In this document: positions 23,561 to 33,104 of the stretch, one piece after another
Position numbering within the stretch: position 1 is the first letter of the stretch
How the letters are laid out: each line of letters begins with the position of its first letter
Assembly: GCF_018070025.1 (NCBI RefSeq)
Contig: NZ_JAGPYQ010000002.1
Span: 682,001 to 746,000, forward strand
DNA length: 64,000 bases
Origin: Streptomyces liliiviolaceus
Lineage (GTDB): Bacteria > Actinomycetota > Actinomycetes > Streptomycetales > Streptomycetaceae
Direction: 5' to 3'
The notes under the pieces: generated by a model
The model's input: the letters and a program-made list of their open reading frames with translations, nothing else
Told to the model about the DNA's origin: nothing
Databases searched by the model: none
Program-made: the position numbers and the translations under genes

Positions 23561-26557
23561 TCAGCCGCCGTCGCCGCCCCGCTGCCGGACGACCGACCCC
23601 GAGCGGCCCTTCACGACCTCCAGTTGGGCGTGGATCCGGCGCCGCAGATCCGCGACATGGCTGACGATGCCGACGCTGCGGTCCCGCTCCCGCAGCGAGT
23701 CCAGGACGTCCAGGACCTCGTCGAGCGTCTGGTCGTCGAGGCTGCCGAAGCCCTCGTCGATGAAGAGCGTGTCGAGCCGGACGCCGCCAGCCTCGTCGGT
23801 GACCACGTCCGCGAGGCCCAGCGCGAGCGCGAGGGAGGCGAAGAACGTCTCGCCGCCGGAGAGCGTCGCCGTGTCGCGCTCGCGCCCGGTCCAGGCGTCG
23901 ACGACGTGCAGTCCGAGCCCGCTTCGGCCCCGCCCGGCCCGGTCGTCGGAGTGGACGAGGGTGTAACGGCCCGAGGACATGCGCTGCAGCCGTGCGCTGG
24001 CCGCCGCCGCGACCTGTTCGAGACGGGCGGCGAGGACGTACGACTCCAGGCGCATCCTGCGTTCGTTGTCCGCGGAGGTGCCGGCCGCGAGGGTCGCGAG
24101 GCGGGCCACACGGTCGTACTCCTCGCGCAGCGGCCCCAGCCGGCGCACGGACGCGGTGGCCCGGTGGGAGAGCCGGTCCAGTTCGCTGCAGCGGCGGGCC
24201 GCCGCGTCGCGCGCGGAGGCGGCTTCGCGCATGCGCCGCACGGCCACGGCGGCGCTCTGTTCGGCGGTGCGGACGTCGGCGGGCGGCCGGTCCGCGGCGG
24301 CGGCCGTCTCGGTCTCCGCGAGCACCGCGCGGACCGTCGCCTCCTCCTGCTGCCAGGCGTCGAGCCGCCGTTGCAGCTCCCGGTGGGCGGTGTCGTCGAG
24401 GAGGGCCGCGGCGGCGGCCTGCGGCGTGTCGAACCCGGCGCGGAAGGCCGCGTCGGCGAGTCGCGCGTCGGCGTCCTTGAGCCGCTGGGCGGTGTCCGCC
24501 GCGACGCGTGCGGTGTCCGCGGCCTCGGTGAGCGTCGAGACCTGCCGCTCCAGCTGGGCGGCCCGCTCGGCCACGCTGCCCGCCGATCCTCTGGCCTGCG
24601 CCAACTCCTCTTCCAGGGTGGCCGTTTCACGGGCGAGGGCGTCCCGGCGCGCACTGCGTGACGCGCCGCGCACCGCGGCCTCCTGGTGCGCGGCGAGCCG
24701 GCGCTCGTGCTCGTGCTCGGCCCGCCGGAGCGCCTCCCCGGCGGCGTGCAGCCCGGAGGCGGCGCCCCGCGCCTCGGTGTGGCGACGCTCCAACTCCTCG
24801 GCCTGCTCGGCGAGTCGGCCGGTCGGGGTGTCGCCCGCCTCCGCGGTCGCGGCGGCCAGCGCCTCGCGCACCACTCCGAGCCGGCGCTCCGCCTCCGCAC
24901 GCCGCTCGTCGGCGCTCTGGTACGCGGCGAGCGCGGCGTCCTCGGCCCGCTGGTCGACGTGTCCGTCGACCTTCCGGGCGGGAGCGGGGTGCTCGGTGGC
25001 GCCGCAGACGGCGCAGGCCGCACCGTCCACGAGGTTCGCGGCGAGTTCCGCGGCGATGCCCTTGAGCCGCTGCTCCTTGAGGTCCAGCCAGTGGGTGCGG
25101 GCGTCCGCCGCCTGTTCGCGCGCGGCGAGCACGCGCGCGTGGGCCTCGTCGGTGTCCCCGGCGAGCTGGTCGCGGAGCCGGGCCGCCCCGAGCCGTGCCT
25201 GGGCCGGCTCGCGCTGCACGGCGAGCTGTTCGGCGCGGGTGGCGGCCTCCTGGGCCGTCTCGATCCGGGTCTGGAGCCCGGCCCTGGTCGCCTCCCACTC
25301 GGAGAGCCACTGCTCGGCGTCGTGGAGCACGTCCTCGTCGGCGCGCTCCTGGCGGTCCAACTTGGTCCGCTCGGTGGCGAGTTCGGTGAGTCGCTGCTCG
25401 CCGCGGCGGGCCGACTCAAGGCCGCCCAGCTCTTCGGCGGCCTTGCGGGCGGCGGCCGCGAGCCCCGCGGCCCCGGCCTCGGAGAAGGTTTCGGAGAGCT
25501 GTGCACGCGCGCGGGTCTCGGCGCCGGCCGCCCGCCGGTGTTCGGTCTCGGTCGCCTCGCGCAACCCGAGCGCGGGCGCCACCGCCTCGGCCTTGCGGCC
25601 CCGCTCCATGCGCGCCCGGTCCTCCTGGTGGGCCCCGGAGCGCTCCTCCAGCCGGGCGGCCCGCTCCCCGGCCTCGGCGAACCGCCGCTGCAGCCGCGCC
25701 ACTTCTCGTACGTCGTCCAGTACGCGGGCCGCGGCGGCCTGCGCCGACTCGGTGGCGGCCTGGGCGCGGTGGGCGATCGTGAACCACTCGCGGGCCGTAC
25801 TCCTGTTGATCGCCGCCCACTCCAGCACGGCCTCGGCCAGCCCCGGTTCGCCGGGGGCGAGTTCGGGCAGCGGCAGTTCGGCGAGGTCGCCGACCGCCTG
25901 CTGCATCCGGTGGGCGCCGGCGAGCAGGTCGGCGTCCCCGGCGCGTACCTGTGTCTCGGCCGTGCGCCTGCGCTCGGCCAGTCGCTGCTCGACGGCGGCG
26001 AAGCGCCGGGTGTCGAAGAGGCGGCCGAGGAGCCTGCCGCGGGCCTCGGCGTCGGCCCGCAGGAAGCGCGCGAAGTCGCCCTGGGGCAGCAGCACGACCT
26101 GGCAGAACTGCTCGCGGCTCATCCCGAGAAGCTGGGTGATCTCCTCGCCGATCTCCTGGTGGGAGCGGCTGAGGTCCTTCCAGGAGCCCGCGGGCGCGTG
26201 GTACTCGCGCAGCCAGCTCTGCGCCTTCTCCGTCGTGGTGCCCGTGCCGCGCTTCTTGGGACGTGCGAAGGGCGGCTGCCGGGTGATCTCCAACCGGCGC
26301 CCGGACACGGTGAGTTCGAGCGTCACCTCGGTGCGGACGTCGGGGAGGGCGTGGTCGCTGCGCAGCGAACCGCCCTGGCGTGCGCCCGGTACGGACCCGT
26401 ACAGCGCGAAGCAGACGGCGTCCAGGACGGAGGTCTTGCCCGCGCCGGTCGGTCCGTGCAGCAGGAAGAGTCCGGCGGTCGACAGGTCGTCGAAGTCGAC
26501 CTCCTGGGCCCCGCCGAAGGGCCCGAAGGCGGTGATGTGCAGCCGGTGCAGCCTCAT
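23561..26557 (-). CDS. sbcC: SbcC nuclease subunit (Rad50-like ATPase)
   Basis: The 998-aa SMC-like protein has Walker A GPTGAGKTS at residues 35-43. Long Arg/Glu/Ala-rich coiled coils lead to a zinc hook C515-x-x-C518 (CAVCGATEHPAP). A C-terminal half carries the ABC signature in ATLSGGETFFASL and Walker B LFIDEGFGSLDD near residue 930. With SbcD it forms the complex that opens and degrades hairpins and processes DNA ends. The start at 26557 is the ATG of MRLHRLHITAFGPFGG. The gene follows sbcD by 55 bp on the same strand, so they form an operon. Confidence 0.96.
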   Translation of the reverse strand: MRLHRLHITAFGPFGGAQEVDFDDLSTAGLFLLHGPTGAGKTSVLDAVCFALYGSVPGARQGGSLRSDHALPDVRTEVTLELTVSGRRLEITRQPPFARPKKRGTGTTTEKAQSWLREYHAPAGSWKDLSRSHQEIGEEITQLLGMSREQFCQVVLLPQGDFARFLRADAEARGRLLGRLFDTRRFAAVEQRLAERRRTAETQVRAGDADLLAGAHRMQQAVGDLAELPLPELAPGEPGLAEAVLEWAAINRSTAREWFTIAHRAQAATESAQAAAARVLDDVREVARLQRRFAEAGERAARLEERSGAHQEDRARMERGRKAEAVAPALGLREATETEHRRAAGAETRARAQLSETFSEAGAAGLAAAARKAAEELGGLESARRGEQRLTELATERTKLDRQERADEDVLHDAEQWLSEWEATRAGLQTRIETAQEAATRAEQLAVQREPAQARLGAARLRDQLAGDTDEAHARVLAAREQAADARTHWLDLKEQRLKGIAAELAANLVDGAACAVCGATEHPAPARKVDGHVDQRAEDAALAAYQSADERRAEAERRLGVVREALAAATAEAGDTPTGRLAEQAEELERRHTEARGAASGLHAAGEALRRAEHEHERRLAAHQEAAVRGASRSARRDALARETATLEEELAQARGSAGSVAERAAQLERQVSTLTEAADTARVAADTAQRLKDADARLADAAFRAGFDTPQAAAAALLDDTAHRELQRRLDAWQQEEATVRAVLAETETAAAADRPPADVRTAEQSAAVAVRRMREAASARDAAARRCSELDRLSHRATASVRRLGPLREEYDRVARLATLAAGTSADNERRMRLESYVLAARLEQVAAAASARLQRMSSGRYTLVHSDDRAGRGRSGLGLHVVDAWTGRERDTATLSGGETFFASLALALGLADVVTDEAGGVRLDTLFIDEGFGSLDDQTLDEVLDVLDSLRERDRSVGIVSHVADLRRRIHAQLEVVKGRSGSVVRQRGGDGG

Positions 26558-26612
26558 CGGGTCCTCCCGAGGCGCACCGCGCGGCCCGGACCGTTCCGGT
26601 GGTGCAGGGCGT

Positions 26613-27776
26613 TCACCGGGCGACCTCGCCGACCGTGTCGTCGGCGCGGACGGTGTCGAACGCGTCCTGGAGCACGGCCTGTTCGCGCTCGTCGGGGCCG
26701 GCGCCGCGCACATGGGCCACGAAGTCCTCCGCGATCTGCTGGTCGCTGCGGCCCGCGAGCCGCCGCGCGTACGAGACGTCCGGGTCGTCGGGTGCCCGTT
26801 CGGGTTCGAAGACGAGGCTGAGCGTGTGCGGGAACCGCTCGGTGAGCCGGGCCATGGGGTCGGCGGGCCGCACCGGGTCGGTGAGGGTCGCCTCGACCCA
26901 CGCCTCCTCGTGGCGCGCCAGCTCCGGATCGGCGAGCAGCTCCTCCAGCCCGCCCCGGATCCGGGCCAGCGCGCGCGGTACGGGGCAGTCGAGGCGCTCG
27001 GCCTCCACCGAGCCGTCGGCTCCCAGGTCGACCAGCCACACGCTCTTGCGGTGGTCGGTCTCCGAGAAGGAGTACGGCAGCGGGGAGCCGGAGTAGCGCA
27101 CACGCCCGGTGATCCGCTGGCTGCCGTGGAGATGGCCGAGCGCCACGTAGTCGACTCCGTCGAAGACCCCGGCGGGGACGGCGGCGACCCCGCCCACGGT
27201 GATGTCCCGCTCACTGTCGCTGGCCTCGCCGCCCGTGACGAAGGCATGGGCGAGGACGACGGAACGGGTGCCCTGCGCGCGCGTGGCGAGGTCGGCGCGC
27301 ACCCGGTCCATGGCAGCGGCGAGCACGTGCTCGTGGCCCGCCTTCTCCACCCCGAACTCGTCCTTCACCAGGGCCGGTTCGAGATACGGCAGCCCGTAGA
27401 AGGCCACGTCCCCGAAGGCGTCCTCCAGCAGCACCGGTGTGCCGCAGGCCGCGGGCTCGGTCCGCAGGTGGATGCCCGCGCGGTCGATGAGTCCGGCGCC
27501 GACGCCGAGCCGGCGCGCGGAGTCGTGGTTCCCGGAGATCATCACCGTGGGCACACCGAGGTCGGCGAGGCGGTGCAGCACGTCGTCGAAGAGCTCGACC
27601 GCGGCCAGCGGGGGCACGGCCCGGTCGTACACGTCCCCCGACACGACCACGGCGTCCACCTCGCGCTCGCGCACGGTCGCGACGAGGTGACCGATGAAAT
27701 CGGCCTGGGCCCCGAGCATGTTCACGCGGTGGAACGCCCGGCCCAGATGCCAGTCGGAAGTGTGCAGCAGCCTCAT
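26613..27776 (-). CDS. sbcD: SbcD nuclease subunit (Mre11-like)
   Basis: The 387-aa metallophosphoesterase has all four Mn-binding motifs: DWHLG (D8, H10), GDVYD at 47-51, GNHD at 82-85 and GHLH at 214-217, with LAHAF at 175-179. It supplies the exo- and endonuclease activity of the SbcCD complex. It is the first gene of the sbcD-sbcC pair, and its length is normal for the family. Confidence 0.96.
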   Translation of the reverse strand: MRLLHTSDWHLGRAFHRVNMLGAQADFIGHLVATVREREVDAVVVSGDVYDRAVPPLAAVELFDDVLHRLADLGVPTVMISGNHDSARRLGVGAGLIDRAGIHLRTEPAACGTPVLLEDAFGDVAFYGLPYLEPALVKDEFGVEKAGHEHVLAAAMDRVRADLATRAQGTRSVVLAHAFVTGGEASDSERDITVGGVAAVPAGVFDGVDYVALGHLHGSQRITGRVRYSGSPLPYSFSETDHRKSVWLVDLGADGSVEAERLDCPVPRALARIRGGLEELLADPELARHEEAWVEATLTDPVRPADPMARLTERFPHTLSLVFEPERAPDDPDVSYARRLAGRSDQQIAEDFVAHVRGAGPDEREQAVLQDAFDTVRADDTVGEVAR

Positions 27777-27844
27777 GATCCCCGAGACTAACGGCCGGGT
27801 CGGACATCACGGGCGGCTACTCCCGTAACAGACCGATGTGCGGC

Positions 27845-28471
27845 TTATGCGTCCCCGTACGCCTCTCCGCCCAGCTCGAACCCCGCGGTCCCCGCCGTGC
27901 TGTCGGCCAGCCAGCTCCGGAAGGCCTCCACCTCGGCGTCCGGCAGGCCGATCTCGATGGTGACGGCCTCTCCGTAGCGGACGTCACGCACCTCGCGGCC
28001 GGTGGAGCGCAGATCGTTCTGCACCTTGCCCGCCCGCTGGTGGTCGACGGTCACGGTCGCGAGGCGGAAGCGTCTGCGGGTGAGGGTGCCGAGGGTGTCC
28101 AGGGCCTCTCCCACCGCGCCGCCGTAGGCCCGGATGAGTCCGCCCGCGCCGAGTTTGACGCCTCCGTAGTAGCGGGTGACGACGGCGACGACGTACCGCA
28201 TGTCGCGGCGCAGCAGCATCTGGAGCATCGGGGCGCCCGCGGTGCCGCCCGGTTCGCCGTCGTCGCTCGCCCGCTGGACGGCGGCGTCGGCGCCGATGAC
28301 GTACGCGAAGCAGTTGTGCGACGCGTCCGCGTGCTCCTTGCGGACGCCCGCGACGAAGTCCTGAGCCTCCCGCTCGGTGGCCACCGGCGCCAGCGCGCAC
28401 AGAAACCGCGAGCGATTGATCTCGATCTCGTGCACCCCTGCACGGACCACGGTCCGATACTCGTCCTGCAT
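27845..28471 (-). CDS. YigZ/IMPACT-family protein
   Basis: The 208-aa protein begins at the ATG at 28471 (MQDEYRTVVRAGVHEIEINR). It contains the UPF0029 signature (DDGEPGGTAGAPMLQMLLRR followed by VVTRYYGGVKLGAGGLIRAYGGAV). YigZ proteins are widespread and related to eukaryotic IMPACT. Their role may concern translation control, but it is not settled. It stands alone, with repeats upstream and 68 bp to the sbcD start on the other side. A longer in-frame reading upstream only passes through the palindromic repeats and is not used. Confidence 0.9.
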   Translation of the reverse strand: MQDEYRTVVRAGVHEIEINRSRFLCALAPVATEREAQDFVAGVRKEHADASHNCFAYVIGADAAVQRASDDGEPGGTAGAPMLQMLLRRDMRYVVAVVTRYYGGVKLGAGGLIRAYGGAVGEALDTLGTLTRRRFRLATVTVDHQRAGKVQNDLRSTGREVRDVRYGEAVTIEIGLPDAEVEAFRSWLADSTAGTAGFELGGEAYGDA

Positions 28472-28528
28472 CCCCCCAGCGTATGCGCGCCACGCACACA
28501 AGTACGACCACCGACGGACGCCCCCTAA

Positions 28529-28686
28529 AGGGGCGCGGGGAACTGCGCAATCACGTACATCCGCCAAAACGACGCCGCACCCAACGACGCCCCCCCCAGG
28601 GGCGCGGGGAACTGCGCAATCGTGTACGCCCGCCACAACGACGCTGCACCCAGGAACGCACCCCCGCAGGGGCGCGCGCACCGCCC
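28529..28686. repeat. GC-rich palindromic repeat cluster
   Basis: Two full copies of AGGGGCGCGGGGAACTGCGC start at 28529 and 28598, and a truncated copy starts at 28668. They sit in units of about 70 bp that also share a linker of the type CGTNCGCCACAACGACGC. The block lies between the YigZ gene and the end of the phosphatase gene. The family is the same as at 2.3 and 60 kb. Confidence 0.85.
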
Positions 28687-28688
28687 GG

Positions 28689-29264
28689 CTATCGCCCCCG
28701 CCCGTGATGCCCCTTCTCCCCACGCGACTTCTTCCCCCGCGCCACGATCACATCCGTGAGCAGCGCCGCACCGGGCCCCAGGGACTCCCAGCCGAGGCCG
28801 TGCCAGGCGAGGATCGCGATCGCCGAGGTGGGGAACTTCATACGGACGTCGTCCAGCGCGTCGTCGAGGCTGTCACCCGCCAGCGTGAGGACCAGTTCCT
28901 CCAGCCCGGGGTTGTGCCCGATCAGCAGCAGCGTCTCGGCCTCCGCCGGAGCCTCACGCACCGCTTCGAGCAGGTCGGCCACCTCCGCCGCGTACAGCCG
29001 CCCGTCATGGCGCACCGGCGGCGGCGTGCCCCACTCGGCGGCAGCCAGCTCCCAGGTCTCCCGGGCGCGGACGGCGGTGGAGCAGAGCGCGAGGTCCGGC
29101 AGGCAGTCGGCGTCGGCGAGGACGCGTCCGGCGGCCGGAGCGTCCCGGCGCCCGCGCGACGCGAGCGGCCGCTCGTGGTCGGGAACGTCGTCCGGCCAGG
29201 CGGACTTGGCGTGCCGCAGCACGACGAGGCGGCGCAGCGGGCCCGCTCCGGCGCGCGCGATCAC
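28689..29264 (-). CDS. SixA-like histidine phosphatase
   Basis: The 191-aa protein has the RHG-type active site R17-H18 in VVLRHAKSAW and the second histidine at H117 in LLLIGHNPGLEE. The match is to the SixA/phosphohistidine phosphatase group of the histidine phosphatase family. Its target could be a phosphohistidine protein or a small phosphate ester. Its start overlaps the stop of the upstream 257-aa gene by 4 bases (ATGA), so the two are coupled. The C-terminal tail is basic (GKKSRGEKGHHGRGR). Confidence 0.9.
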   Translation of the reverse strand: MIARAGAGPLRRLVVLRHAKSAWPDDVPDHERPLASRGRRDAPAAGRVLADADCLPDLALCSTAVRARETWELAAAEWGTPPPVRHDGRLYAAEVADLLEAVREAPAEAETLLLIGHNPGLEELVLTLAGDSLDDALDDVRMKFPTSAIAILAWHGLGWESLGPGAALLTDVIVARGKKSRGEKGHHGRGR

Positions 29265-30034
29265 GCCGGAGCCCCGCGGCCGATGTCCCGGGTCAGCTCA
29301 AGGCCGAGCAGCCGGTCGGCGTAGGCGTACGTCTCGAAGCGGGCCCCGTCCGGAACGGTCCCCGACGTCTCCACCTTCCGCAGCACGCCCAGGACGGCGG
29401 GCACGTCGAGGTCGTCCTCCCAGGCGGCGCGCAGCTGTTCCCGCACGGGGTCGGGGATGGGACCCGAGGGCCGGGTGGCCCAGGTGGCGACAGCGCCCCG
29501 CCAGTGCTTCAACTGGTCCTCGGCGTCCGCGAGATCGGCGGCGTCGAGCCGCAGCTCCTCGGCCCGGGGTCGGGCGAGCAGGGCGAGGCGCAGGGCGGAC
29601 GCGCTCTCGTCGTCCTGTGCCACCGAGCTCCCGATGTCGGCCGGGGCGACCTCGACGCGCAGCACGCCCGCCGCCTCGTCGGCAGTGCTCGCACTGCCGG
29701 GCGGCCCGTCGGTCCGGGCGCGCACGCTCAGCACCTGAGCCTCGCCGAGGCCGAGACCGGGGCCGGGGCCGCTGTCCCGTTCGTCCTCGAACGGCCGGAT
29801 GCCGAGCGTCCGGGCCCGGGCGCGGAGGTCCGCGCGTCCCTCCGTACCGGTCAGCACGGTCCACACGGGCGTCCCGCCGATCTCCAGGGCCCGTACGAGG
29901 ACGTCGGCGGTCAGGAGCACGCGCAGGCCGGTGGCGTCGGGGCGCTCCACGCGCGCCTCGACGCGGGTCAGGCCCCGGCGGGCCGGGGTGGCGGTGACGG
30001 GGTCGCCTGTTCGGGCGTCGGTGATACGCAGCAC
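29261..30034 (-). CDS. CysRS-like protein without visible synthetase motifs
   Basis: I do not recognise a named family for this 257-aa protein. It starts at a GTG at 30034. Its beginning (MLRITDARTGDPV) is laid out like the start of cysteinyl-tRNA synthetases, and its C-terminal part (REQLRAAWEDDLDVPAVLGV, then ETYAYADRLLGLEL) resembles their helical domain. HIGH and KMSKS motifs and the zinc cysteines are absent, so it cannot be a normal synthetase. It is translationally coupled to the SixA-like phosphatase gene. A regulatory or degenerate role is inference. Confidence 0.65.
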   Translation of the reverse strand: MLRITDARTGDPVTATPARRGLTRVEARVERPDATGLRVLLTADVLVRALEIGGTPVWTVLTGTEGRADLRARARTLGIRPFEDERDSGPGPGLGLGEAQVLSVRARTDGPPGSASTADEAAGVLRVEVAPADIGSSVAQDDESASALRLALLARPRAEELRLDAADLADAEDQLKHWRGAVATWATRPSGPIPDPVREQLRAAWEDDLDVPAVLGVLRKVETSGTVPDGARFETYAYADRLLGLELTRDIGRGAPA

Positions 30035-30080
30035 GGGCTGAGCGTAGGCGTGCGAAGGGCCGCGCGCAGGGATGCCGCCA

Positions 30081-30968
30081 TCATTCCGGACACGCGTTCG
30101 CGAGTTCCTGGGGTGCGGGACGGCTCACGGTGCCCAGGAAACGCACGTGCGGCCGACCGCCGACGCCGTCGGCGCCGTCGCGGGTGACGGCGGTCCGTAC
30201 GCCGTACACCTCGGCGATGAGGTCCTCGGTGAGCACGTCGCCCGGTGTCCCGGCGGCCACCACGCGTCCCTCGCGCAGGACGACGAGCCGGTCGCAGTAC
30301 ATCGCCGCGAGGTTGAGGTCGTGCAGGGCGACGACGCTGGTGACCGGCAGCGAGGTGACGAGGTTCAGCAGGTCGAGCTGGTGCTGGATGTCGAGGTGGT
30401 TGGTCGGTTCGTCCAGGAGGAGTTCGCGGGGTTCCTGGGCGAGGGCGCGGGCGATCTGCACGCGTTGGCGTTCACCGCCGGAGAGGGTGTGCCAGGACTG
30501 GTGCGCGCGGTCGGCGAGGCCGGTGCGGTCGAGGGCGTCGCGTACGGCCTTCTCGTCGGCCGGTGACGGGGGTGTCCAGGCGCGGCGGTGCGGGGTGCGG
30601 CCGAGGCGTACGACGTCCAGGACGCTCAACTCGACCTGCGTGTCGACCTGTTGCTCGACCACGGCGATACGGCGGGCGATGTCGCGGCGGCCCAGTTCGC
30701 CGAGTGGACGGCCGTCGAGGGTGACCACGCCCGAGGCGGGGGCGAGGACGCCGGAGAGCAGGCGCAGGAGCGTGGACTTGCCGGAACCGTTGGGGCCGAG
30801 GAGGCCGACGGTGGTGCCGGGGGCGGGGCTGATGCTGACGCCGTCCAGGATGACGCGCCCGTCGGCGGTACGGGTGACACGGTCGGCCCGGAGGCCAGCA
30901 CCCTCGGCGGTCTCGGCGGTCTCGGCGGTCTTGACATGCTCGGTCGTCTCGACGTGCTCGGTCGTCAT
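30081..30968 (-). CDS. ABC transporter ATPase of the cobalamin-type uptake operon
   Basis: The 295-aa protein has Walker A GPNGSGKST at residues 58-66, LSGGERQR from 162 and Walker B LLLDEPTNHLD from 183. It is a FecE/BtuD-type ATPase. Residues 3-20 are a short Thr/Glu repeat (TTEHVETTEHVKTAETAET). Its ATG overlaps the permease stop by 4 bases. It is the third gene of a binding protein-permease-ATPase operon that sits behind a cobalamin riboswitch, so corrinoid uptake is the best assignment. Confidence 0.9.
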   Translation of the reverse strand: MTTEHVETTEHVKTAETAETAEGAGLRADRVTRTADGRVILDGVSISPAPGTTVGLLGPNGSGKSTLLRLLSGVLAPASGVVTLDGRPLGELGRRDIARRIAVVEQQVDTQVELSVLDVVRLGRTPHRRAWTPPSPADEKAVRDALDRTGLADRAHQSWHTLSGGERQRVQIARALAQEPRELLLDEPTNHLDIQHQLDLLNLVTSLPVTSVVALHDLNLAAMYCDRLVVLREGRVVAAGTPGDVLTEDLIAEVYGVRTAVTRDGADGVGGRPHVRFLGTVSRPAPQELANACPE

Positions 30969-31993
30969 CGTGTCCTCCGCGTCCGGTACAGCACCAGCAC
31001 GAACACCGGTACGCCGATGAGTGAGGTGACCACGCCCACGGGCACCTCCTGGGGGTCGAGCACGGTACGGGCCAGGGTGTCCACCCACACCAGGAACACC
31101 GCCCCGGCGAGGGCGGCGACCGGCAGCAGCCGGGCGTGGCCGGAACCCACCAACGCGCGGGCGGCGTGCGGCAGGACGAGACCGACGAAGCCGATCGCGC
31201 CCGCCGAGCTGACGAGCGCGGCCGTCAGCAGCGCGGTCACGCACAGCAGCACCAGCCGGGTGCGGGCCACGGACACCCCGAGGGTCGCGGCGGCGTCCTG
31301 GCCGAAGGCGAACGCGTCCAGCGTGCGCGCGTACGCCAGACAGACCGCCAGTGCGACCACCAGGACGGCGAGGCAGACCCAGACGTCCGTCCAGCCGACC
31401 CCGCCCAGTGAGCCGAGCAGCCAGAACAGCACCCCTCGGGTGGTCTCGGCGTCGGCGGCGGTCATCACCACGAAGGAGGTGAGCGCGGAGAAGAGCTGCA
31501 TCGCGGCGACACCGCTGAGCACCACCCGGTCCGTCGTCCCGCCGAGGGTGTGGCTGAGCAGCAGCACGAGCCCGAACGACAGCAGCGCGCCGAGGAACGC
31601 GCCCGCCGAGACCGACACCAGGCCGCCGCCCGCGCCGAGGACGACCACGACGACCGCGCCGGTCGAGGCACCGGAGGACACCCCGAGGACGAAGGGGTCG
31701 GCGAGCGGGTTGCGCAGCAAGGACTGCATGACCGCGCCGCACACGGCGAGTCCGGCCCCGCAGACGGCGGCCAGCAGGGTGCGCGGCAGGCGCAGCTGCC
31801 AGACGATCCCGTCGCGGATGGGGCTCAGTTCCGTACTCCCCCACCCCAGATGGGAGGCGACCACGGACCAGACGTCGGCGACGCGGATGTCCGCGGGACC
31901 GATGGTGATCGCGACGGCGACGGAGGCGACGAGCAGTGCGGTGCCGGCCGCGCAGAGCAGTCCCACGCCCGGCCGTGCGATACGGCGGGTCAC
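30965..31993 (-). CDS. FecCD-family permease of the cobalamin-type uptake operon
   Basis: The 342-aa membrane protein starts at a GTG at 31993 that overlaps the binding-protein stop (GTGA). It has the family signatures RLPRTLLAAVCGAGLAVCGAV, NPLADPFVLGVSSGAS and GAIGFVGLVLPHAARALVG, and about ten membrane helices. A homodimer of such BtuC/FecCD proteins forms the channel. The longer open frame upstream runs inside the binding-protein gene and is not coding. Confidence 0.92.
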   Translation of the reverse strand: MTRRIARPGVGLLCAAGTALLVASVAVAITIGPADIRVADVWSVVASHLGWGSTELSPIRDGIVWQLRLPRTLLAAVCGAGLAVCGAVMQSLLRNPLADPFVLGVSSGASTGAVVVVVLGAGGGLVSVSAGAFLGALLSFGLVLLLSHTLGGTTDRVVLSGVAAMQLFSALTSFVVMTAADAETTRGVLFWLLGSLGGVGWTDVWVCLAVLVVALAVCLAYARTLDAFAFGQDAAATLGVSVARTRLVLLCVTALLTAALVSSAGAIGFVGLVLPHAARALVGSGHARLLPVAALAGAVFLVWVDTLARTVLDPQEVPVGVVTSLIGVPVFVLVLYRTRRTR

Positions 31994-33030
31994 CCCTTGA
32001 GCCCGAACTCCCGCAGGGCGGCGGCCACTTGTTCGACGCCCTCGACGGTGCGGATGGTCGGGTTCATGGCCTGCCCGCTGAGCAGGACGTACCGCTTCTT
32101 CTTCACGGCGGTCATGTTCTTGGTGACCGGGTCGGACTCCAGGAACTCGATCTTCTTCTGCGCGGACTCGGCGGTCTGCGACTTGCGGGTCAGATCGCCG
32201 ATGACGAGGACGTCGGGGTCGCGGTCGGCGACCGTCTCCCAGTTGATCTGGGGCCATTCCTCGTGGGTGTCGTCGAAGACGTTCTTCGCGTCGAACGCCC
32301 GGGTGATGATGCCGGGGGCGCCGCAGCAGCCCGCCATGTAGGGCGACTCGGAGTTGGCGAACCAGTACAGGAGGGAGACGTCCGAGGCGTCGATGCCCGC
32401 GGTGGCCTTCTTCATACGCTGCTGGAGCTCGGCGACCAGCTTGTCGCCCCGCCCCTGCACGCCGAACACCGCGGCCAGGTCACGTATCTCGCCATAGATC
32501 GCGTCGATGCCGAGGGGCTTCTTGCGGGCGCCGTCGCCGTCCCCGGTGTTGTCCTTGCCCGCGCAGTCGGAGGGCGAGACGTACGCGGGTACGCCGAGCT
32601 TCTCGAACTGCTCGCGGGTGGCGACGCCTCCCTTGCCGAGCGTGGACACGAACGAGGCGGCGACGAAGTCGGGGTCGGCGTCCAGGACCCGTTCGAAGGA
32701 CGGGTTGTTGTCGGCGATCCGCTTCACCTGCGCGTCGGCCTTCTCCAGGCCCTTCATCACCGGGTCGGTCCAGGTGGCGCTGCCGGCCATCCGGTCGGCG
32801 AGGCCCAGCGAGAGCATGATCTCGGTGGTGCCCTGGTTGAGGGAGACGGCCTTGCGCGGCGGGGACTCCACGCGGACGGTGTGACCGCAGTTCTCCAGGG
32901 TGACGGCTGCCGCGGAGTCCTTGCCGGCCGAGCCGGTCGAGCCGGACGAGTCGGCGCCGCCGCAGCCGGTCAGCAGAATGACCCCGGAGACGAGCAGGGC
33001 GGCAGGGCGGGTGGGGCGTGCGATGGGCAC
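31990..33030 (-). CDS. ABC substrate-binding lipoprotein (BtuF-like, riboswitch-controlled)
   Basis: The 346-aa lipoprotein starts at a GTG at 33030 with GAGGAA 5 bp upstream. It has the lipobox ILLTGC (C23) and a Ser/Gly tether, followed by a FecB/BtuF-type class III fold (AVSLNQGTTEIMLSLGLADR, DPDFVAASF, WETVADRDPDVLVIGDL). An unusual NSESPYMAGCCGAPG stretch may lie near the ligand. It is the first gene after a cobalamin riboswitch. This points to uptake of B12, cobinamide or a related corrinoid rather than an iron siderophore. Confidence 0.9.
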   Translation of the reverse strand: MPIARPTRPAALLVSGVILLTGCGGADSSGSTGSAGKDSAAAVTLENCGHTVRVESPPRKAVSLNQGTTEIMLSLGLADRMAGSATWTDPVMKGLEKADAQVKRIADNNPSFERVLDADPDFVAASFVSTLGKGGVATREQFEKLGVPAYVSPSDCAGKDNTGDGDGARKKPLGIDAIYGEIRDLAAVFGVQGRGDKLVAELQQRMKKATAGIDASDVSLLYWFANSESPYMAGCCGAPGIITRAFDAKNVFDDTHEEWPQINWETVADRDPDVLVIGDLTRKSQTAESAQKKIEFLESDPVTKNMTAVKKKRYVLLSGQAMNPTIRTVEGVEQVAAALREFGLKG

Positions 33031-33104
33031 GGAAGTTCCTCAGACGTCGAGGGCTCGAACGCGGAGCCCGGTCGTACGGTGCTCCCCCGCCGTCTCGGGA
33101 CCGC

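Noticed and set aside
23979..27791. 1270-codon plus-strand frame
   Set aside because: It is antisense to sbcC and sbcD, which have complete motif sets. The product is Ser/Ala/Arg low complexity.
30965..32257. 430-aa version of the cobalamin-type permease
   Set aside because: The extra 88 residues lie inside the binding-protein gene. The GTG at 31993 overlaps its stop in the usual way.
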